A stretch of 64,000 nt of DNA from Runella zeae DSM 19591 (GCF_000423565.1 NZ_KE384038.1:186001-250000); one strand, 5' to 3'; counted from the first letter of the stretch, positions 7,350-15,911 are shown. Translations and numbers: made by a program. Notes: generated by a model from the letters alone, not told the origin.

Positions 7350-8741
7350 ATGGCTTCACAGTACGATTTGATAATTATCGGTAGCGGGCCAGGCGGCTAT
7401 GTAGCTGCCATCCGCGCTTCACAATTAGGTCTCAAAACCGCCATTGTAGAAAGAGAAAGCCTTGGTGGTATTTGTTTGAATTGGGGATGTATTCCTACCA
7501 AAGCATTACTGAAAAGCGCACAAGTGTTTCAGTATATCAACCACGCCAAAGATTATGGTATTACGGTCGGCGAAGCATCAGCCGATTTCGGAGCGGTCAT
7601 CAAACGTAGCCGCGATGTAGCCAATGGCATGAGCAAGGGTGTTAATTTTTTGATGAAGAAAAACAAAATCGACATCATTGAAGGAAATGGCCGTGTGAAG
7701 CCAGGCAAAAAAGTAGAAGTGGAAAAAGACGGTAAAAAAACAGAATACACCGCCAACCACGTCATGATTGCTACTGGTGGACGTGCTCGTCAGTTGCCCA
7801 ATGTGCCCATTGACGGTACCAAGGTGATTGAATACCGCAAAGCAATGTCGCTCGAAAAACAACCTAAATCTTTGTTAGTGATTGGCTCGGGTGCTATTGG
7901 TGTTGAGTTTGCGTACGTGTATGCAAGCATGGGTACCAAAGTAACGATTGTAGAGTTTATGCCAAATGTAGTGCCAGTGGAAGATGAAGAAATCTCAAAA
8001 GAATTGGCAAAACAGTATAAGAAATTGGGCATTGAGATACATGTCAATTCTAGCGTCGAAAAAGTAGATACTTCGGGTGCAGGTTGTGTATCGACCGTAA
8101 AAACTCCTTCTGGCGAAATCAAAATTGAATCTGATGTGGTACTTTCGGCAGCAGGTGTAGTAGCCAATATCGAAAACATCGGCTTGGAAGAAACAGGTAT
8201 TAAAGTCGAAAAAGGTAAAATCGTCACGGATGATTATTATCAGACCAACGTACCGGGTTATTATGCAATTGGCGATGTCACCAAAGGTCAAGCCTTGGCG
8301 CACGTAGCCTCAGCCGAAGGCATTATTTGTGTTGAAAAGATAGCTGGTCTAAAAGTTCATCCTTTAAATTATAACAATATCCCAGGCTGTACTTATTGTA
8401 CGCCAGAGATAGCCTCGGTAGGTTATACTGAAAAAGCGGCTAAAGAAGCAGGTTATGAAGTAAAAGTAGGTAAATTCCCCTTCTCCGCATCGGGCAAAGC
8501 CAAAGCTGCTGGCGCACCCGAAGGCTTCGTAAAAGTAATCTTTGATGCTAAGTATGGCGAATGGTTGGGGGCTCATATGATTGGTACCAATGTCACCGAA
8601 ATGATTGCCGAAGTAGTCGTAGCTCGAAATCTAGAGACGACAGGCCACGAAATCGTCAAGTCGGTACATCCACACCCAACTATGTCGGAGGCTATTATGG
8701 AAGCCGCCGCCGCTGCTTATGGTGAAGTGATTCATTTGTAG
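7350..8741 (+). CDS. lpdA: Dihydrolipoyl dehydrogenase
   Basis: This 463-residue enzyme reoxidises protein-bound dihydrolipoamide with NAD+, as the E3 component of pyruvate, 2-oxoglutarate or branched-chain dehydrogenases and of glycine cleavage. The FAD-binding GSGPGG is at residues 11-16. The redox-active disulfide is Cys42/Cys47 in GGICLNWGCIPTK. An NAD-binding GSGAIGVEFA follows mid-protein, and the C-terminal dimerisation domain contains the catalytic HPHPTMSEA. The length is normal. It is monocistronic here: its own promoter lies upstream and a strong terminator follows within 20 bases. This suits an E3 shared by several complexes rather than one dedicated to a neighbouring E1/E2. Confidence 0.95.
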   Translation: MASQYDLIIIGSGPGGYVAAIRASQLGLKTAIVERESLGGICLNWGCIPTKALLKSAQVFQYINHAKDYGITVGEASADFGAVIKRSRDVANGMSKGVNFLMKKNKIDIIEGNGRVKPGKKVEVEKDGKKTEYTANHVMIATGGRARQLPNVPIDGTKVIEYRKAMSLEKQPKSLLVIGSGAIGVEFAYVYASMGTKVTIVEFMPNVVPVEDEEISKELAKQYKKLGIEIHVNSSVEKVDTSGAGCVSTVKTPSGEIKIESDVVLSAAGVVANIENIGLEETGIKVEKGKIVTDDYYQTNVPGYYAIGDVTKGQALAHVASAEGIICVEKIAGLKVHPLNYNNIPGCTYCTPEIASVGYTEKAAKEAGYEVKVGKFPFSASGKAKAAGAPEGFVKVIFDAKYGEWLGAHMIGTNVTEMIAEVVVARNLETTGHEIVKSVHPHPTMSEAIMEAAAAAYGEVIHL

Positions 8742-8758
8742 TATTGATACAACTCCTC

Positions 8759-8794
8759 AAAAAGCCCTTAACTCCCTGATTAAGGGCTTTTTTT
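8759..8794 (+). terminator. Rho-independent terminator of lpdA
   Basis: A 13-base stem (AAAAAGCCCTTAA with TTAAGGGCTTTTT) and an 8-base loop run into a seven-T tail, 18 bases after the lpdA stop codon. Confidence 0.9.
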
Positions 8795-8886
8795 GTGATA
8801 TATTTTGCAATATTTATACCGCTTATCCGTTTTGGTTTGCGTATTTATTTCGCAAATTGCATCTTCGAGCCAAATCCCATTAAATT

Positions 8887-9663
8887 ATGAGTCGAGCCTT
8901 CCAATATAGTTTTTTGATTAGTGTTTGTTCCTTGTTTTTCGCGCGTTGCACTTCTGAAAAAGAAAAACAACCAGTGACCGCTGGCCCAGTATATACTTTG
9001 GTTTTTATGGATAAGACCCAAAGTGTAAATGTCAATAAAGCTTTTGTAGCTCAAAAGTATCAGCAGATACTGACGGATTTGGTAGAACAAAATATCCGCC
9101 AAAAAGGAGATAAGCTAGAAGTATATTTTATTCATGAAAACACCCAAAAAGCCAAAGCACTTTCCCTGACTTGTCGTACAGAGATTGATGATGTGAGCCA
9201 CATGAATGCCACTGACCGCGAAGCCGCTGAAACTACCGCTGACTTAGCTATTCAACGCGAACGCATGGTGTTTTTAAAACAACTTATTGCCAAACTAGGT
9301 ATTCAGAATGTGGGAGCTTCGCAACGTCAGACCGATATTTGGGCTAGTTTGCCCGTAATCAACAAAGCCGCCGAATCAGGTGCAGAAGTAAAGGTGTATT
9401 ATTTGAGTGATATGATTGAAAGTATGAAAGGAGCTAATCGCCGTGATTTTCATAACACTCCCCCACAAGACAACGCTCAGGCCGAAACTTGGGCCAAAGA
9501 AGACGCTAAGCAAATGCAGCAATATGGCCTAAGTGCCGCCGAAGTCAAAATTGCATTGCCTTTTGAACCCACAAGCAGTACCAAAGAAAATAATCCTACT
9601 GTGACTACCTATTGGACTACCTTATTACAAGAATTGGGAGCTGGTTCGGTTGAAGAATTATAA
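8887..9663 (+). CDS. Putative lipoprotein, possibly vWA-like
   Basis: I do not recognise the family of this 258-residue protein. The N-terminus is a lipoprotein signal with the acylated Cys at residue 21 (SLFFARC). A strand-like TLVFMDKTQSV follows, which resembles the start of a von Willebrand A domain (D-x-T-x-S metal site), and a later VKVYYLSDMIES fits the central strand and loop of such a fold. A vWA-like extracytoplasmic lipoprotein is therefore a reasonable guess, not a firm call. It converges with a minus-strand group of three membrane proteins only 16 bases beyond its stop, which may be related in function. Confidence 0.65.
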   Translation: MSRAFQYSFLISVCSLFFARCTSEKEKQPVTAGPVYTLVFMDKTQSVNVNKAFVAQKYQQILTDLVEQNIRQKGDKLEVYFIHENTQKAKALSLTCRTEIDDVSHMNATDREAAETTADLAIQRERMVFLKQLIAKLGIQNVGASQRQTDIWASLPVINKAAESGAEVKVYYLSDMIESMKGANRRDFHNTPPQDNAQAETWAKEDAKQMQQYGLSAAEVKIALPFEPTSSTKENNPTVTTYWTTLLQELGAGSVEEL

Positions 9664-9678
9664 ACTAAACTTTTATAG

Positions 9679-10185
9679 TTAATTGAATAGTTTTCGCCAT
9701 CCCCAAAGCAATACTCCCAATAAGAGAACAAAAATCACGAGAACGTATTCAAATTTGAGGTACGAAAATACCACGATACGCGTGCGATCTACAATCCACA
9801 TGAGGGCGATTGTGGCAAAAATCATCAAAACCAACGCACTCAGTTTCTGGAAGCCAGGAATATAATCAAACGAAATAACATTCCGTCGAATCAACCACAA
9901 TGTCAGAAACATTGAAAAAAATGGGAGAATTTGGGTGTAAATATTGAAATCAAAAATGCTTCGACGCTCAAATAAAAACAGATATATATTGAGTGTCACC
10001 GAAAAAATCCCAGGAATACAAGCCAAATAAATCAAAAAAGTGTAGAAATAATTCCACGGGGATAAATGCCCTTCATTTTTGCCCAAAATACCAGCCAGAA
10101 AAGCCATAAAGGGTAAAAGCGCAAAATAAATGAGCACCCAATCTGGGCGCTCGCCTATGCGGTCAAAAAACTGCTGTAAAGTCAT
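9679..10185 (-). CDS. Hypothetical inner-membrane protein
   Basis: This 168-residue protein has five hydrophobic segments, for instance around LIYFALLPFMAFLAGIL, FLIYLACIPGIFSVTL, ILPFFSMFLTLWLI, LVLMIFATIALMWIV and VLVIFVLLLGVLLWGW. I do not recognise the family. The ATG at 10185 is preferred to the one at 10239 because the 18 extra residues look like leader read-through and would overlap the terminator at 10223-10270. That terminator separates it from the next upstream minus-strand gene, so it is probably transcribed on its own from a promoter in the short gap. Confidence 0.7.
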   Translation of the reverse strand: MTLQQFFDRIGERPDWVLIYFALLPFMAFLAGILGKNEGHLSPWNYFYTFLIYLACIPGIFSVTLNIYLFLFERRSIFDFNIYTQILPFFSMFLTLWLIRRNVISFDYIPGFQKLSALVLMIFATIALMWIVDRTRIVVFSYLKFEYVLVIFVLLLGVLLWGWRKLFN

Positions 10186-10222
10186 TATTTTAATTTGAAA
10201 AAATAGCTTAACAACTATCTGT

Positions 10223-10270
10223 AAAACAAGCCCTTCCACAGTTTAAATTAAACTAGGAAGGGCTTGTTTT
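10223..10270 (-). terminator. Strong, probably bidirectional terminator
   Basis: Perfect 15-base arms AAAACAAGCCCTTCC (10223-10237) and GGAAGGGCTTGTTTT (10256-10270) lie 12 bases beyond the stop of the minus-strand gene at 10282. The T-rich tail suits termination of that gene. The loop contains a smaller palindrome, AGTTTAAATTAAACT. Confidence 0.85.
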
Positions 10271-10281
10271 ATATCATCTAA

Positions 10282-11430
10282 TTAAAAAATATCAGTTAAC
10301 CCGCCACCTGCATTTTTTTGCTGTGGTGTAAGTTTATAGTTGGGATTAGAGATGCGATTTGGGTCGCTTACTTCAAACTCTCCTCCTTTGATTTGATTGG
10401 CAAAAGTTTCAAGGCGAGCATAAGCGCGTTCGTCGTTGGGATTGAAATCTTTGACAATGCTATCCAAATCCCGGATATTGGCTTGGGTAGTGGCGATGTC
10501 GCTGGCGATTTGTCCAGAAATCACTTCCAAAGCATAATCTAGCTGCCAATCTTGACTTTGTCCCAGTACCTTGCGAGCGCGGGTAGTGGCGTTGTTGGCG
10601 GCTGCCATAGCTCTTGATTCTGTTTTTAGGAGATTGATACTGGTTGCAAAATCTTTGAGCTTTTCGTCAAAAGCATGACCATATACTACTAGTTTACGAT
10701 CAAGCTTTGCAAACACATTGGCGCGTGACCCAAAAGTATCTACCAAACGACGGTAAGTCTCAGCCTCCGATACCGCGCGATTCCCGTCGCCAATAGCAGT
10801 GTTAAGTTTGGCTTCAAGTTCTACAAAATCATCCGTTTCGCGAGCATTTTCACCTCCTTTTTCAACCATTTTATCCAATTTCGATTTCAAAGATTTGGCT
10901 TCTTCTTGGCAATACACTACCTTTTGACTGGCATCTTTTGCTAGTTTTTCGGCTTTGACGGCTTCTTGCTTCATCTGAATTTTGCAAGCATTGATTTCGG
11001 CTTTTACCTTTTCAAACTGCTGACGCGAGTCTTTCATTTTGTCGAGTTGGTCGTCAAGTTCAGCAAAGGGGTCTACTTTAATCAAAAACTTATGTAAACT
11101 GCGTACAATACGACGAAATACTTTGATAATTAAAGGAGAAAGCATAAATCCTAGTAATACCGCCCCCACTATAATCATTGCTTGAAGGAGCTTGATGCCT
11201 AGCGTTACGACTCCTACCAATAGCTGCGTGAGTAACGGTAATACTACCGTAATAAAACCATAGCCTACGGCAAGCAGCAACACGATACCTACAAGGTAGG
11301 CTAATGTTTTTTCGCCCTTTTTCCAGTTTGCCATATTTTGGGGCAATACCTTCAATTTATTCTCACCGCCTTCTAAGTGTTTAAGAATGGGCAGATCACT
11401 CAGTTTGGTTAAAGCTTGATTGTTTTCCAT
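10282..11430 (-). CDS. Hypothetical two-TM coiled-coil membrane protein
   Basis: I do not recognise this 382-residue protein. After a soluble N-terminal 40 residues there are two closely spaced hydrophobic stretches (about 43-70 and 72-105), then a long charged, Lys/Glu/Ala-rich region at about 125-300 that should form a coiled coil, and a low-complexity tail ending GGGLTDIF. The coiled-coil part loosely recalls PspA/IM30 membrane-stress proteins, but I see no PspA signature. It is followed by a strong terminator and preceded by a small anchored protein on the same strand, 156 bases away. A scaffolding or envelope-stress role is speculation. Confidence 0.7.
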   Translation of the reverse strand: MENNQALTKLSDLPILKHLEGGENKLKVLPQNMANWKKGEKTLAYLVGIVLLLAVGYGFITVVLPLLTQLLVGVVTLGIKLLQAMIIVGAVLLGFMLSPLIIKVFRRIVRSLHKFLIKVDPFAELDDQLDKMKDSRQQFEKVKAEINACKIQMKQEAVKAEKLAKDASQKVVYCQEEAKSLKSKLDKMVEKGGENARETDDFVELEAKLNTAIGDGNRAVSEAETYRRLVDTFGSRANVFAKLDRKLVVYGHAFDEKLKDFATSINLLKTESRAMAAANNATTRARKVLGQSQDWQLDYALEVISGQIASDIATTQANIRDLDSIVKDFNPNDERAYARLETFANQIKGGEFEVSDPNRISNPNYKLTPQQKNAGGGLTDIF

Positions 11431-11586
11431 GATTAGAAAATAAATAAGGTTAAAAATACTATCTATTGTTGAAATAAACCTTCATTTTCAGTGCTTTCAG
11501 CCACAGATTGCGATTATACAATTTTTGACTGGCTTTTTAGCATTTTTAGATGGTTAATTCTTACTAGCTGTTGTTATACTAAGTAC

Positions 11587-11961
11587 TCAATTTGTTTTCT
11601 CTTTGTCTTGGGGATGAGCCTCCGCTTGCTTAGCCATTTTTTGGACCAGATTTTTTATTCTTTTATGTGTCTCTTTCGAAAACAACTTCACCGTATCTTT
11701 CTGAGCTATGGTAGGAAGCGCTTCCTTAGTTTCAGGCTCAGGAGCAATAGGAGAGGCTGAGGCAATACTTTCCGATTCGTTTTCTGAATCTACCACTATC
11801 GCATCATCAGTCGCTGTGGAAGAAGTGATAACTTCTGTTTCTTGTTGGTGGTACATATAAGCTATCACACTGCCACTTATTCCTAAGATTAGTAGTAAAA
11901 TGAGCACTTTTGAAAAAGTCGATAATTGGGACCAAAAGCCTTTAGCGTGTGGTGGATTCAT
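11587..11961 (-). CDS. Hypothetical single-pass membrane protein
   Basis: This 124-residue protein has one membrane segment (about residues 16-37, FSKVLILLLILGISGSVIAYMY). A Ser/Thr/Glu-rich extracytoplasmic linker and a basic tail with LFSKETHKRIKNLVQKMAK follow. I see no family resemblance. It lies upstream of, and on the same strand as, the coiled-coil membrane protein and has a plausible promoter at 12111-12144. Confidence 0.6.
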   Translation of the reverse strand: MNPPHAKGFWSQLSTFSKVLILLLILGISGSVIAYMYHQQETEVITSSTATDDAIVVDSENESESIASASPIAPEPETKEALPTIAQKDTVKLFSKETHKRIKNLVQKMAKQAEAHPQDKEKTN

Positions 11962-12302
11962 CTTGGTTAATGATTGTTAATAAAGATATAAAACGATATT
12001 ATGTATTACTCACAAAGATAAAGATACTAAAGGCAATATGTATAAAGAAATTTGATAGTATTAAATGCTTAGTAATCAGTGTTTTGATTGTATTTTTGTT
12101 TTAAACAATTCAAAAATACACGCTACGATTCACTCCCAATCAAAGATTTTTATGGAAGGTTGGGGGAGTTTAAGAAGTGTTTTTTTTGATTAGGACTGGT
12201 ATATTTTGAAAATTAAAAATAAACAAACAATCTATATGCCTTTGTGGGCGTTAATCGGTCACGATATTTCATAATTTATTACACAAAACACGCTCTACAA
12301 CC
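11962..12302. other. Divergent intergenic region, 341 bp
   Basis: AT-rich DNA separates the minus-strand anchored protein from the plus-strand barrel protein. The only structure I can support is the pair of oppositely oriented -7-like boxes at 12089-12120, described separately. No RNA gene or small ORF is apparent. Confidence 0.7.
12089..12144 (-). promoter_or_regulatory. Promoter with mirrored -7 boxes
   Basis: Reading the minus strand, TTTG/TTG (complement of 12137-12144) precedes TATTTTTG (complement of 12111-12118) by 18-22 bases, a good Bacteroidota promoter for the gene at 11961. The same box occurs in mirror image on the plus strand at 12091-12098. Together they make a perfect 10-base inverted repeat, TGTATTTTTG / CAAAAATACA, at 12089-12098 and 12111-12120. 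Confidence 0.5.
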
Positions 12303-12959
12303 ATGAAACGAGTACTTTTGGGCTTTGTGCTCCTTTTGACTTTACAAGCAAATGCACAGTTTAACAGTAAATTTATTTTTGTTGGAATAAGGGGAGGAGC
12401 CAATTTCTCCCAACTTCAAACTGAAGGATTGAGCATTACGCGGCCTGGGGCTTCTACGGTAGATTTTTTTAAGAACAACTCAGCCAATCGCACAGGTTAT
12501 GTTTTGGGGCTATACACTCGTATAGGTCGTAAAGTATTTATTCAGCCTGAGGTATTGTTTTCATCCAAAGGTGGGACTTTCGAAATTTTTAAAAATGGAA
12601 GTACCTCACCGGTCAATGTAGATGTTAAGTTTAGTCAAATTGACATCCCTGTCTTACTTGGGTTCAAACTAGGCCCGCTTCGCTTCAATGCAGGCCCTAT
12701 GGCCTCTCTAAACGTAGCTCAAGGAGATAAGTTGGGAGATGCCTTGAGAGATTATACTTCACAAAATATCAACAAAACGATTGAGCAAGCTACGTTTGGG
12801 TATCAGGCGGGGATAGGGCTTGATATCCGTTCCTTTAATATTGATTTGCGTTATGAAGGAGGCTTTTCGAATATTTCGCAACTAAACCTTCAAAACAATG
12901 CTCAATTCAACAGCAAAGTATCACTGTGGCAGTTGACAGCGGGTTTTGTCCTTTTCTAA
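12303..12959 (+). CDS. PorT-family outer membrane beta-barrel protein
   Basis: This 218-residue protein has a cleavable signal peptide (about residues 1-18, ending NAQ). Alternating beta-strands of the PorT/OMP_b-brl_2 type follow: it opens with GIRGGANFSQL, has QPEVLFSSKGG and FNAGPMASLNVAQG in the middle, and ends in an aromatic-terminated strand, LWQLTAGFVLF, as expected for a Bam-assembled barrel. Such small barrels are very common in Bacteroidota and mostly of unknown role; one subset belongs to type IX secretion, but nothing here ties this copy to that system. It is a single gene closed by the terminator at 12967-12999. Confidence 0.8.
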   Translation: MKRVLLGFVLLLTLQANAQFNSKFIFVGIRGGANFSQLQTEGLSITRPGASTVDFFKNNSANRTGYVLGLYTRIGRKVFIQPEVLFSSKGGTFEIFKNGSTSPVNVDVKFSQIDIPVLLGFKLGPLRFNAGPMASLNVAQGDKLGDALRDYTSQNINKTIEQATFGYQAGIGLDIRSFNIDLRYEGGFSNISQLNLQNNAQFNSKVSLWQLTAGFVLF

Positions 12960-12966
12960 GCATACA

Positions 12967-12999
12967 AAACAGCCACTCTCAATCGAAGAGTGGCTGTTT
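12967..12999 (+). terminator. Bidirectional terminator between convergent genes
   Basis: Perfect 13-base arms AAACAGCCACTCT and AGAGTGGCTGTTT enclose a 7-base loop. It sits between the plus-strand barrel gene and the minus-strand LytTR gene, with A/T runs on both sides. Confidence 0.85.
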
Positions 13000-13038
13000 A
13001 CAACAATTAACCCACTAAAAAGCTTGTCTTTAATATCT

Positions 13039-13446
13039 TTAGGCGCAATTAACTAATGGCGCTAGTATTCCGTTTACTTCTCGAATCCTACGTCGCGAAA
13101 TAGCCACTTCTCTCCCCCCTTTTAATTTGAGCGAACGCTCATCTTCGCAAAACTCCTGCAAATACTTGAGGTTGATAATCCAGGATTTATGTACTCGTAC
13201 AAATTGCTGCTCATCCAGAATCCCTATGTAGCTTTTCAAAGTTTTGGAAACTAAGTATCTTTTGCCATCTTGAGTATAGAGATAAGCGTAATTGCCACAT
13301 CCCTCTAAGCATACCAACTGTTCTGTAGGAATAATCACCTGACGATTGCCGTTGGGGATGATAATGCTATGCAGAGGTTGAGTTTCAACAGTATTGTTTG
13401 AAGAAAAGGCGTTGAGTAAAGGGTGCGTGTTCATGATGCTTGTCAT
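13039..13446 (-). CDS. LytTR-family DNA-binding regulator, stand-alone
   Basis: This 135-residue protein is essentially one LytTR domain. It has the typical VCLEGCGNYAYLYTQDGKRY core, then VSKTLKSYIGILDEQQFVRVHKSWIINLKYL, and ends with ISRRRIREVN. LytTR domains bind tandem direct repeats upstream of target genes through beta-strands and loops. Unlike LytR/AlgR response regulators it has no receiver domain, only about 30 unstructured N-terminal residues, so its activity must be controlled by expression level or a partner. A second ATG four codons in (13434) is an alternative start. The predicted promoter implies a very short leader. Confidence 0.85.
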   Translation of the reverse strand: MTSIMNTHPLLNAFSSNNTVETQPLHSIIIPNGNRQVIIPTEQLVCLEGCGNYAYLYTQDGKRYLVSKTLKSYIGILDEQQFVRVHKSWIINLKYLQEFCEDERSLKLKGGREVAISRRRIREVNGILAPLVNCA

Positions 13447-13456
13447 TTAGAGTTGA

Positions 13457-13489
13457 AAAAAGTAGATTTATTCAAATCGACGTGACAAA
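13457..13489 (-). promoter_or_regulatory. Candidate promoter of the LytTR gene
   Basis: On the minus strand TTTG (complement of 13486-13489) is followed after 21 bases by TACTTTTT (complement of 13457-13464), one mismatch from TAnnTTTG. Transcription would start only a few bases before the upstream ATG, which slightly favours the internal ATG at 13434. Confidence 0.4.
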
Positions 13490-13633
13490 CTTAATATAAA
13501 AAAAAATGCTTACACAACACGTATTTTTACGTATTTGTTTGTAATGTATTGATATTGAATTTATTATGTTTTTGTGGTTAGGTGTAAATCAGTACTACCA
13601 CTTGATAAAACACGTAGAAATACCTATATAGAA

Positions 13634-13665
13634 AAACCCCATTTTTAGGCTCAAAAATGGGGTTT
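13634..13665 (-). terminator. Terminator of mscL
   Basis: Perfect 13-base arms AAACCCCATTTTT and AAAAATGGGGTTT with a 6-base loop lie 22 bases after the mscL stop. On the minus strand the stem is followed by a short T-run. Confidence 0.85.
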
Positions 13666-13687
13666 AACTTTTTTGTTTATAAAAAAA

Positions 13688-14026
13688 CTATTCTTTAGGT
13701 GCCATAGAATTTGAGAGTTTAGCTTTATTGGCAGCTCTTACAATCATGTAAATAACCCACATAGTTAGCAAAAATTGAATAATTACGTTTAAGAAGCTAC
13801 CATATCTGACAGCCACTTCTGCTACGCCAGCGGCAGGGTCTGCTGCTTTAAGTACTATTTTGAGCGCAGAGAAATCTACTCCGCCAATAATCAAACCTAG
13901 AATAGGGTTGAGAATGTCGTCCATAAGGGCAGTTACTACTTTTCCAAAGGCAGCGCCCGTCAGCACACCCACGGCCAAATCAAGCACATTACCTTGGGCA
14001 ATAAAGGTTTTGAATTCTTTGAGCAT
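13688..14026 (-). CDS. mscL: Large-conductance mechanosensitive channel
   Basis: This 112-residue pore protein forms a homopentamer in the inner membrane and opens under extreme tension to release solutes during hypo-osmotic shock. The start at 14026 gives MLKEFKTFIAQGNVLDLAVGVLTGAAFGKVVTAL in two overlapping blocks: the amphipathic N-helix and TM1 with the conserved small-residue face. A periplasmic loop and TM2 (FLLTMWVIYMIVRAANK) follow. A longer reading from 14119 would add 31 hydrophobic residues foreign to the family. It is slightly shorter than the E. coli protein, as is usual in Bacteroidota. MscS-type and DUF3078 genes lie just upstream, and a terminator follows. Confidence 0.93.
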   Translation of the reverse strand: MLKEFKTFIAQGNVLDLAVGVLTGAAFGKVVTALMDDILNPILGLIIGGVDFSALKIVLKAADPAAGVAEVAVRYGSFLNVIIQFLLTMWVIYMIVRAANKAKLSNSMAPKE

Positions 14027-14096
14027 AACGTATAAAAGGTAAGGGTGAATTAATAAAATGATTTGTAAAAGAAAAGATATTTGTTCATAAAAACAA

Positions 14097-14990
14097 TTAC
14101 CATTTATACAAAAAGCCAAAATTGATAGATTGTGCTATTTGCATTTTTGCAATTTGGTCTTGGTCATAGATAGCAATGAGACCCAAATTGACATTGAAAT
14201 ATTTGGCAAACTTGGCCGTCAGTTGCGCATCTAGGCGATTATCAATCGCAGCTAAGTCTTTGATATTGGCAAAGGCTTGGTAGCGCCATTTGAAGTTGAC
14301 ATCTTTGGCGATATCTTTGTCAAAGTTCATTACTAACTGCATCAAGGCTACTTCATTTCTGAGGGCTTTACCTCTATCTACTCCATAATTTGAAAATTTG
14401 TATTCAGGATTAAGCCGGTCGACATCTAAGTAAAGGTTTTTATTTCCTAAAATCGTTTGACGAACAGCACCTGGGGAAAATTGCATATTGAAATATTTCT
14501 GAGGTTTCCATTCTAAGCCAATTGCTTCCGTGATATAAGCGGGTGTAAAAAAGCCTGAAATGAAGGGGCGACGTGCATCTTTATAGTCGCGCCCATTGGC
14601 GATTTGTGACAAAAAGTTTAGGTTTGCAAAGAAAAGCCACTTTGAGTTTGTGCCTAGTTTACGCCCGTATTTAGAATCAAAAAATAACCGATCTAAGCTT
14701 TTGAGAAAAGCATCTTCTTTGTTGCTGATAGCCCCTAGCTGAAACTGGAAATCATTGACCCAATTGTTACGGTCTTTGGTATATTCAGCCTTGGTATTGA
14801 AATATACACCTAAAGAGATATTAGTGATACCACCGCCTTGCCAACTGCCGCTAAAAGTACCTTGGCTTAAATTGAGCCCAAACTGTGAGCTTTTTTTCCA
14901 ACTTGTGTCTTTAACTGCCTCTTGAGCTATAGACATAAACGTATTTGCTAAAGCAAAAAGGGTAACTAAAACAAAAGTCCACTTTTTCAT
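14097..14990 (-). CDS. DUF3078-family putative outer-membrane protein
   Basis: This 297-residue exported protein has a signal peptide to about residue 22 (SIAQ). Then come the family-typical DTSWKKSSQFGLNLSQGTFSGSW in overlapping pieces, NWVNDFQFQLGA, DRLFFDSKYGRK and a terminal strand ending FGFLYKW. DUF3078 proteins are widespread in Bacteroidota and are predicted 12- to 14-stranded barrels of unknown function; the aromatic last residue agrees. It lies between the mscS-like operon and mscL on the same strand, with 90-base gaps on each side. A shared osmotic-envelope context is possible but not shown. Confidence 0.8.
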   Translation of the reverse strand: MKKWTFVLVTLFALANTFMSIAQEAVKDTSWKKSSQFGLNLSQGTFSGSWQGGGITNISLGVYFNTKAEYTKDRNNWVNDFQFQLGAISNKEDAFLKSLDRLFFDSKYGRKLGTNSKWLFFANLNFLSQIANGRDYKDARRPFISGFFTPAYITEAIGLEWKPQKYFNMQFSPGAVRQTILGNKNLYLDVDRLNPEYKFSNYGVDRGKALRNEVALMQLVMNFDKDIAKDVNFKWRYQAFANIKDLAAIDNRLDAQLTAKFAKYFNVNLGLIAIYDQDQIAKMQIAQSINFGFLYKW

Positions 14991-15057
14991 AGGGATTGAT
15001 ATTTATGGTTGTGAAAATAGAACCCGACCAGAAACCATGTTCATCGGGTAATAACAC

Positions 15058-15077
15058 CAAAGGTTTTAAGACCTTTG
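15058..15077 (-). terminator. Short hairpin after the MscS-like gene
   Basis: CAAAGGT and ACCTTTG form a seven-base stem three bases beyond the stop codon at 15081. The following sequence on the minus strand is only moderately T-rich, so termination may be partial. Confidence 0.4.
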
Positions 15078-15080
15078 AGA

Positions 15081-15911
15081 TTAATTATCAAAGACTGTTA
15101 TTTTTTTAGATTGAATTACTTGAAGCGGAAATACTGTTTGAGAGTCTACGGTTTGAAGGGTTATAGAGGTATTATCTATGTGTACTATTCGGCCTTTTAT
15201 TTCGTCTATTTGGATTGTTTGACCTAACTGGAACCGACTAGAATTATAAAAAGAAGCTAACAAATTTGCCAAAACGTCGCGAGAAGCAAAGCCATATCCT
15301 ACCGAAAATGCAAGAATAATGCCTCCAATGATGAGGTTGAAACTAGACTCCAGGAGCTCTGTATTGATACCTGCTTGTCCTAGAGCGCTGATAAGTGTTA
15401 TGACTGAAAAGAAGGTAAAAACAATACTACCTATAAGTTTGGCTGAGGGGACATTGAAAGACTTACAAATGGATACTACTGCATTTTTGAGTGTCTCTGC
15501 TACCAAGACGCCAATTTGTAGCATGATAGCAGCTACGATTAGCTGAGGTACAAAGTTTACTAATTTTTCTACTAAGCCAGTAATAGCGCCCACTCCTAAT
15601 GTACGAGTAGCGTCCGTAATAAAGCCTAGCATGATAAAATAATAGAGTACCTTCGAAACTATTTGACTTAGTTTTATTTCTGTTTGTAACTGTTTGACAA
15701 TACTTATTTCATTGAGTTTTTCGCCAATTCGGTCAAACCCAATTTTTTCTAATACTTTTTTGAGAATAATCGAGATGCCTTTAGCTACTAAATATCCTAT
15801 TAAAAGGATAAAAGCCGCAAAAATGAATCTTGGGACAAAATCAACAAATTGGTTTATGAGTTTCGTTAGAGTACTTATCAAAACTTCGGTCAGATTGGGA
15901 AGTTCTTTCAT
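15081..15911 (-). CDS. MscS-like mechanosensitive channel family protein
   Basis: This 276-residue integral membrane protein contains two copies of the conserved-TM-helix repeat (IFAAFILLIGYLVAKGISIILKK in two parts, and QLIVAAIMLQIGVLVAETLKN). A third hydrophobic pair follows, then a short MscS-like beta-domain with FQLGQTIQIDEIKGRIVHID and TVDSQTVFPLQVI. The large C-terminal cage of E. coli MscS is absent. Members release ions or solutes on membrane tension or act in osmotic sensing. Its ATG overlaps the stop codon of the upstream 69-residue gene (ATGA overlap at 15908-15911), and that gene follows the sigma factor by four bases, so this channel is the last gene of a three-gene operon. Confidence 0.85.
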   Translation of the reverse strand: MKELPNLTEVLISTLTKLINQFVDFVPRFIFAAFILLIGYLVAKGISIILKKVLEKIGFDRIGEKLNEISIVKQLQTEIKLSQIVSKVLYYFIMLGFITDATRTLGVGAITGLVEKLVNFVPQLIVAAIMLQIGVLVAETLKNAVVSICKSFNVPSAKLIGSIVFTFFSVITLISALGQAGINTELLESSFNLIIGGIILAFSVGYGFASRDVLANLLASFYNSSRFQLGQTIQIDEIKGRIVHIDNTSITLQTVDSQTVFPLQVIQSKKITVFDN

